64,000 bases of DNA from Phytohabitans houttuyneae (GTDB lineage: Bacteria > Actinomycetota > Actinomycetes > Mycobacteriales > Micromonosporaceae). The notes under the pieces are model-generated. The model was given only the letters and a program-made list of their open reading frames with translations. It was not told where the DNA came from and searched no databases. Shown in pieces: positions 58,248-64,000 of this stretch. The stretch is taken from positions 2,905,001 through 2,969,000 of the forward strand of contig NZ_BLPF01000001.1 in assembly GCF_011764425.1 (NCBI RefSeq). The letters run 5' to 3'. How positions within the stretch are numbered: the first letter of the stretch is position 1; each line of letters opens with the position of its first letter. The position numbers and the translations under genes are program-made.

Positions 58248-59277
58248 GCGCCCTCCTGCCCCGCAACCTGGCGGCGATCCGTGCGGTCAACGCCCGGTCA
58301 AGTCCGATCGCGGCGAGGATCAGGGCGCCGACGACGGCCTGCTGCCAGAAGGGGTCGATCCGCAGCACCGGCAGCGCCGAACCGATCATGGACAGCAGCA
58401 GTGCGCCCAGCGCCGCCCCGTACACCGAACCGGACCCGCCGAAGATCGCCACTCCGCCCACCACCACCGCGGCCACGACCTGCAACTCGATGCCGTTGCC
58501 GGCGGCGGCGTCCAGCGTGCCGAAGCGGGCGGCGTAGAGCACGCCGGCCAGGCCGGCCAGGCCGCCGGAGACGGTCATCGCGGTGAACACCCGCCACCCG
58601 ACCGGGATCCCCGACAGGCGGGCCGCGGCCGGATCCGAGCCGATCGCGTACAGCTGCCGGCCGGAACGGTACGAGCGCATGTAGAACCCGGCGATCAGCA
58701 GCACCGCGACCGCGAACAGCGCCAGGACCGGCACGCCGAGCAGCGTCTGAGTGCCCATCCGCTTGAAGCCACTGGGCATGTCGGCGGCGTTGATCTGCTG
58801 TCCCGCCGCCCAGGAGTAGTCGATACCGCGGAAGACGTACAGGGTGCCGAGCGTGACGACCAGGGCGGGGACGCGGGCTATCGCGATCAGGGCACCGTTG
58901 ACGACACCGCAGAGCACGCCGAGGCCGATGCCGGCCAGCAGCGCCAGGACGATGGGGGTGTCCGGCATCGCCAGGAAGAGTTTGCCGGTGGCGAAGGCGG
59001 ACAGGCCGAGCACCGAGCCGACGGACAGGTCGACGTTGCGGGTGATGACCACGATCGCCTGACCCACCGCCAGAACGACAAGGATCGTGGCGCCGAGCAT
59101 GAGGTCTTTGCGGGACTGTGCGTTCAGGAAGCGGGGGTTGTAGACGGTGGTCACCGCGATCAGCAGCACAAGCGCGAGGGCGATGCCCAGCTCGCGGACC
59201 ACGAAAAGGCGTCGCGCGCCGCGCACGTCACCCCGGGCGCGGGTGGGCGGCGGCGCCGCCTTGGTGGCCGTGCTCAC
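58237..59277 (-). CDS. rhaP: Sugar ABC permease (RhaP-like)
   Basis: 346 aa, RbsC-type permease with [41 protein letters not shown] and [21 protein letters not shown]. The charged N-terminus ([16 protein letters not shown]) is longer than usual. GTG start overlaps the rhaT stop (GTGA). Confidence 0.85.
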   Translation of the reverse strand: MSTATKAAPPPTRARGDVRGARRLFVVRELGIALALVLLIAVTTVYNPRFLNAQSRKDLMLGATILVVLAVGQAIVVITRNVDLSVGSVLGLSAFATGKLFLAMPDTPIVLALLAGIGLGVLCGVVNGALIAIARVPALVVTLGTLYVFRGIDYSWAAGQQINAADMPSGFKRMGTQTLLGVPVLALFAVAVLLIAGFYMRSYRSGRQLYAIGSDPAAARLSGIPVGWRVFTAMTVSGGLAGLAGVLYAARFGTLDAAAGNGIELQVVAAVVVGGVAIFGGSGSVYGAALGALLLSMIGSALPVLRIDPFWQQAVVGALILAAIGLDRALTARIAARLRGRRARGA

Positions 59278-60796
59278 GCCGCATCACCGGAGTGCTGGCC
59301 GGTGGCGGCGAGCATCACCGACTCCTCGTCCGCGCGGTCGCGGGTGATCTCCTCGACCAGGCGGCCCTCGTGCATGACCAGCACGCGGTCGGCCATGCCC
59401 AGGACCTCGGGCAGCTCGCTGGAGACCATCAACACCGCCACACCCTCGACGGCGAGCTGGGACATCAGCCGATGCACCTCCGCCTTCGTCCCCACGTCGA
59501 TGCCCCGCGTCGGCTCATCCACGATCAACACCTTCGGATCGGTGGACAGCCACTTCGCGAGCACGACCTTCTGCTGGTTGCCACCGGACAATGTGGACAC
59601 TGGATCGGACAGGTGCCCCGCCTTGACCTGGAGGCGTCGGGTCCACTTGTACGCGTCCTCCCGCTCGGTGCGCGGGCCCAGCAGGCCGAGCCGGGACAGC
59701 GACCACCGGCGGGTCAGGGTGGCGTTCCGCTCGATCGACAGCTCCATCACCAGGCCCTGCTGGCGGCGGTCCTCCGGCACCAGGGCGACCCCGGCGGCCA
59801 TCGCCGCGGCCGGCCTGCCTTTCGCGAGGCGCTTGCCGGCGACGAAGACCTCGCCGGAGTCGTAGCCGTCCACGCCGAAAACCGCCCGCACGACCTCGCT
59901 GCGGCCGGCGCCGACAAGGCCGGCCAGGGCGACGATCTCCCCGCCCCGCACCTCGAAGCTCACCCTGTCGAAGACACCCGCCCGGGTCAGGTCACGCACC
60001 TGCAGGACGACCTCGCCGGGGTGGTGTCCTGCTTGGGGTAGAGCTGGGAGACCTCACGGCCGACCATCCGCCGGACCACCTGCCCCACGGTGAGCTCGGC
60101 GGTGGGGTCGGTGGAGACCCAGCGGCCGTCGCGCATCACCGTCACCCGCTCGCACAGGGCGAACACCTCGTCGAACCGGTGCGAGATGAACAGCACCGCG
60201 GCGCCCGCCTCACGCAGCGAGCGGACGACCGCGAACAGCCGCTCCACCTCCACCCCGGACAGGGCGGCGGTCGGCTCGTCCATCACCAGCACCCGGGCGT
60301 CGAACGAGAGAGCCTTCGCGATCTCGACGAGCTGCTGGTCGGCGATCGACAGGCCGCGCGCGGGCCGGTCCGGGTCCATCCGCACGCCCAGCCGGGCAAA
60401 CAGCTCCTCCGTGCGCTGCCGCATCGCCGCGGTGTCGATGCGGCGCAGGCTTCGCAGCGGTTGGCGGCCCATGAAGATGTTCTCCGCGACCGACAGGTCC
60501 GGAAACAGCGTCGGCTCCTGGTAGATCACCGCGATCCCCGCCGCCCGGGCATCCGCCGGACCGCCGAAGAAGACCGGCTGGCCGTCCAGCGCCATCACGC
60601 CCTCATCCGGGCCGTGCACACCGGCCAGGACCTTCACCAGCGTCGACTTGCCGGCCCCGTTTTCCCCCACCAGGGCGTGCACCTCGCCCGCACGCAGGTC
60701 CAACCGCCCATCCGCCAACGCGTGGACGGCACCGAACGACTTACGCACTCCGGCGAGGGTGAGCAGCGGCGCAGGGTGTTCGGGACCTTCGGGCAC
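59274..60796 (-). CDS. rhaT: Sugar ABC ATP-binding protein with two ATPase domains (RhaT/RbsA-like), frameshifted
   Basis: Restored length 507 aa with two ATP-binding cassettes. First: Walker [10 protein letters not shown] near residue 43, signature [15 protein letters not shown], Walker [12 protein letters not shown]. Second: GLVGAGRSE (a degenerate P-loop, normal for RbsA-type second domains), signature [15 protein letters not shown] and [15 protein letters not shown] base lost in the GGGG run 60018-60021 splits the gene between the cassettes. GTG start at 60796 with GGAGG upstream. First gene of the ABC operon. Confidence 0.87.
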
Positions 60797-60835
60797 GCAC
60801 GCCTCCCTGCATCGAGTCGAGATGACCGGGTTTTG

Positions 60836-60893
60836 TGAAACGTTTCATCCATTCGTGGGATAGACGTTAAGGGCTCGTTTCGGGATCGGTCAA
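60836..60893 (-). promoter_or_regulatory. Promoter of the sugar ABC operon with LacI-type operator
   Basis: On the minus strand, TTGACC (60888-60893) and TAACGT (60864-60869) are spaced 18 bp apart, a plausible promoter for rhaT. Downstream of its start site lies the perfect palindrome TGAAACGTTTCA (60836-60847), a typical LacI-family operator. The LacI regulator is encoded divergently at 61030. Confidence 0.75.
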
Positions 60894-61029
60894 GGGTTTC
60901 CAGCCGGTTACCGAATCGTTAGGCGGGCAAGGGCTTTCCCACGGCTCGCCATCGTGAGGCATTCTTGACACGATTCAGTACCCGTTCCCGCCGCCAGGCC
61001 CGGGGACGGCCGAGGCAAGGAGGGCGACG

Positions 61030-62066
61030 GTGTCGGAGACCCCGCTGGTCAGCATCCGGGACGTGGCCAACCACGCGGGGGTGTCCGTCGGCACCGTCTC
61101 CAACGTCCTCAACCGCCCCGACATCGTGGCGAACGCGACCCGCGCCCGCGTGCTTGCCGCGATCGCCGAGCTGGGGTTCGTGCCCAACGACGCCGCCCGC
61201 CAGCTGCGCCGCGGCCGGGCCGCACCCTCGGCCTCGTCGTCCTCGACGTCGCCAACCCCTTCTTCACCGACGTCGCCAAAGGAGTCGAAGACACCACCGG
61301 CGCCGCCGGCATGGCCGTCATCTTCTGCAACAGCGACGGCGACCTCACCAAAGAAAACGCCTACCTCGACCTCCTCGAAGAACAACGCGTCCAAGGCGTC
61401 CTCATCACACCCATCGACGACGCCAGCGAGCGACTGCACCGCCTGCGCGACCGCGGCGTCCGCGTGGTGCTCCTCGACCGCCGCTCAGCCGAGGCCGACC
61501 TCTGCTCGGTATCCGTAAACGACCGCCTCGGCGGCGAGCTGGCCATGCGCCACCTCGTGGAAAGCGGCCACCGCCGCATCGCGTTCGTCGGCGGACCACA
61601 CCGCCTCGAGCAGGTCCGGGACCGGTACGACGGCGCGATTCAGGCGCTTGCCGACGCGGGGCTCGGCGAGCAGCACCTGCGCCGGTACGACACGCCCGCG
61701 CTGACCGTCGCCGCCGGCCGGGACGCCGCCGCACGGGTGCTCGGCCAGCCGCGCGGCTCCCGCGCCACGGCCGTCTTCTGCGCCAACGACCTGCTCGCGC
61801 TCGGCGTGCTCCAGGTGCTCACCCGCCAGCAGGTGCGCGTACCTGACGACATCGCCCTCGTCGGCTACGACGACATCGACTTCGCCGCCGCCGCGGCCGT
61901 GCCGCTCTCCTCCGTCCGCCAGCCCCGCCAACGCCTCGGCCAGACCGCCGCCACACTGCTGCTCGACGAGGCCAACACGCCCGAGACCCACGAGCACCAG
62001 CAGGTGGTCTTCGAGCCCGAGCTCGTCGTGCGCGAGTCCAGCCAGCGGATCCTCACGGAGGACTGA
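61030..62066 (+). CDS. LacI-family repressor of the adjacent sugar ABC operon, frameshifted
   Basis: Restored length 345 aa. N-terminal HTH ([21 protein letters not shown]) and hinge ([25 protein letters not shown]), then the periplasmic-like core ([10 protein letters not shown] after frame correction; [41 protein letters not shown]). The break lies in the GGG run near 61217-61219. GTG 61030 with AAGGAGGGCGACG upstream. Its target is most likely TGAAACGTTTCA in the divergent region. Confidence 0.87.
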
Positions 62067-62796
62067 CCCGGGTCAGCGTCTCCTCGTAGGCGGTCGACGG
62101 CACGCGCCCCTGGGCGAACGGGCGCTCGATCTGCTGGATCGTAAAGAGCAGCAGCGTGATCATGCTGGCCACCGTGGCGGTGAGCGCGAGCTGCGGCAGC
62201 GCCCGGTCGAACGGGAAGAAGAACATTGGCAGCCCGGCCAGCACCGCCCCGGCCAGCAGCGCAAACCAGGTCGCGTCACCGATCCGGGCGTCGGCCAGCG
62301 CGAGGCGCTCCTGCCGGGCCTGGAGCAGCGACTCCACGACCGCCGGCGCCTCCTCGACATCCTCCCCGTTGCGGGCGGCGATGTCGTGCATCTCCTGCAC
62401 GAGCTGCCATCCCCGGGCGTGCTGGTCGGTGCCCACCTCGGACAGCCGCGGCCACTCCTGGTCGACCACCTCGTGCAGGTACGCCCGGCTGAGCCCCACA
62501 AGCTCGGTGCGATCCGGCTCGGGCATGCCCTTGGCCGACCAGGCCACGAGCTGTGCCGCCTCGGCCTCCGCGTAGGTCGCGTCCCGGGCCTCGTCGGCGC
62601 TGCTCCACACGTCGATGAACACGAACGCCGCCACGATCGCGAAGAGCATGCCGGCGAGCGAGAACACCGCGCTCAGCACGCTGATGTCGACGAGTGGTCC
62701 GGAGTCGCGGCGCCACCGGCGGAGCACGGCGACGACCGCGAGAGCGGCGACGGATACGCCCACCAACCAGAGCGTGCCGACCAGGTAGGTATTCAT
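62053..62796 (-). CDS. DUF4239/bestrophin-like membrane protein
   Basis: 247 aa from ATG 62796 (MNTYLVGTLWLVG) with GGAAGCTCG before it. Four hydrophobic helices: GTLWLVGVSVAALAVVAVL, VLSAVFSLAGMLFAIVAAFVF, ATWFALLAGAVLAGLPMFFF, and LTATVASMITLLLF. The long helical middle and the layout match DUF4239, whose role is unproven. Convergent with the LacI gene (14-bp overlap), divergent from the next gene. Confidence 0.8.
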   Translation of the reverse strand: MNTYLVGTLWLVGVSVAALAVVAVLRRWRRDSGPLVDISVLSAVFSLAGMLFAIVAAFVFIDVWSSADEARDATYAEAEAAQLVAWSAKGMPEPDRTELVGLSRAYLHEVVDQEWPRLSEVGTDQHARGWQLVQEMHDIAARNGEDVEEAPAVVESLLQARQERLALADARIGDATWFALLAGAVLAGLPMFFFPFDRALPQLALTATVASMITLLLFTIQQIERPFAQGRVPSTAYEETLTRVSPP

Positions 62797-62859
62797 CGAG
62801 CTTCCATTTAGGATGCATCCACTTCGTTCGGGGCTTACCAGGATAGATGAGGTAACTCT

Positions 62860-64000
62860 GTGCCAAACCGACATGTCACCTTACGGATAGTCCCGGTGCT
62901 CGCCGCCCTCGTCGCTTTGGGGGCCGGTCCCGCACTCGCCGGACACGCCGCGGCGGCACCGGCGAAGTCCACAGTGGAGGCGTACCCGAGCGGCTGCTCA
63001 GGCGCCCTCTACCAGGTGCACACGGTGCGCAAACACGGCTCGTCCAGGCTGATCGCCATCGACCCCGCCACCGGTGCAGTGGCGCGCTCCGCCGGCCTCG
63101 ACCACGCGGTCAACGCGATGGGGTACGACGCCGCGCAGGGCCTCTTCTTCGCCGTCGCCACCCGCCGCGGCGGTCACCCGATCGGGGATGGCGGGCACGT
63201 CGTCTCCATCACTCCCGAGGGTGAAACCCACGATCTGGGGCCGGTCCGCGCCGCCGCCGGTCGCAAAGGGACTGTCGCTGTCGGCGGCGCGTACAGCGGG
63301 ACGGTCGTGGACGGCCGGCTGCTCCTGCTGCTCGACGGCGACCTCGTCGCGGTGGACGTGCGCGCGCAGAGCCCCACGTTCCTGCACGTGGTCCGCCGGG
63401 TCGACCTGCCGCGCCTGCCGAGCTTCGGCGACTGGGACGCGCGCCCAGGCGACGGCGGGCTCTACGCCGTGTCGACACAGGGACGCGAGCCGAGCCGGCT
63501 GGTCCGCATCGACCCGGACAGCGGCGCGGTGACCCAGACACCGGTGCCGGACCTGTCCCGCGACGGCTTCTACGGCGCGCTCGCGTTCGACGACGCCGGC
63601 ACACACGCCTATGCCACGGACAACAACCAGGAAAGCGCGCTGTACCGGATCGCGCTGGACGGTACCTCGGTCAAGCTCGCCGGCGGCTCCGGCCTGCTCG
63701 GCTCGGACGCGGCCTGGTGCCGCGGCCCCGCCCGACCACACCGGCGCCGGCCACCACGAGGCCCGCGCCACCTCCCGCGCCGGCCGCCGTGCCACCCGCC
63801 GTCCCGCCGCCGGCCCCACCGCGCCCGGTGCCGCCGGCGAGCGCGCCCACCACCCCGCCGGCCACCACACCGCCGCCCTCACCCACGCCGGTCGCCGCCG
63901 TGAAGGCCAGCCGCAAGCGGATGGTGGTGGCGGAGCCCCGCGAGGACGACCGGACCACCACCGTGCGCTGGGGCATCGTGCTGCTCGTGCTCGGCCTCGG
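62860..64000 (+). CDS. Secreted beta-propeller-like protein with Pro-rich anchor, frameshifted and cut by window end
   Basis: GTG start at 62860. A signal peptide (VPVLAALVALGAGPALAGHA) is followed by a ~280-residue domain with propeller-like repeats: SRLIAIDPATGAVA, AMGYDAAQGLFFAVA, GDGGLYAVSTQGREPSRLVRIDPDSG, and GFYGALAFDDAGTHAYAT. This resembles DUF6923-type proteins. A base lost in the C runs 63726-63733 breaks the frame; after it the other frame gives a Pro/Ala/Thr-rich wall-spanning linker (about 60 residues) and a membrane segment (WGIVLLVLGLG) at the window end. Incomplete at the right. Confidence 0.72.

Overview
The window is very GC-rich, densely coded actinobacterial chromosome. 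Frequent GTG starts, ATGA/GTGA stop-start overlaps, conservon signalling genes, GH6 cellulase, P450 and F420-type enzymes point to a filamentous actinomycete. A Micromonosporaceae-like soil organism is my best guess, but that is inference. I saw no rRNA, tRNA, CRISPR array, transposase or phage gene.

Layout. 0-4.2 kb: SF1 helicase with a C-terminal nuclease-like domain. 4.3-8.2 kb: xylose catabolism (xylB, xylA, divergent ROK repressor, with a readable promoter/operator). 8.6-12.1 kb: exopolysaccharide glycosylphosphotransferase and a solute-binding/VWA surface protein. 12.3-17.8 kb: beta-propeller lactonase, GntR regulator and the lldEFG L-lactate operon, interrupted by a perfect ~1.04-kb tandem duplication. 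17.7-26 kb: LysR-like regulator, an internally duplicated membrane protein, a complete cvnABCD conservon and two related small proteins. 25.9-30.3 kb: DUF4331, TPR and NicO metal-transporter cluster. 30.4-34 kb: VOC protein, then a Baeyer-Villiger monooxygenase/SDR/hydrolase operon. 34-39.3 kb: periplasmic-binding-like/GGDEF/EAL protein and a secreted CBM2-GH6 cellulase with a CebR-like operator. 39.3-47.7 kb: an apparent eight-gene operon joining a conservon-type kinase and Roadblock protein to a branched-chain-type ABC transporter and a methyltransferase. 47.9-54.3 kb: XRE regulator, P450, GH13 enzyme with an LLM oxidoreductase, and pgi. 54.7-62 kb: MFS transporter and a rhamnose-type ABC transporter with a divergent LacI regulator. 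62-64 kb: DUF4239 protein and a secreted, membrane-anchored protein cut by the window end.

How the genes work together. Much of the window is plant-polymer sugar use: extracellular cellulose cleavage, xylose isomerisation and phosphorylation, rhamnose-type uptake, lactate oxidation, phosphoglucose isomerase and an alpha-glucan/trehalose enzyme, each with its own local regulator or operator. The second theme is signalling through conservons and cyclic-di-GMP.

Caution on the sequence. At least ten genes contain a single-base deletion inside a short G or C run (twelve sites), and restoring one base rebuilds a full-length protein each time. This looks like homopolymer error in a long-read assembly rather than gene decay. 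These genes are annotated as full-length with the break position given.
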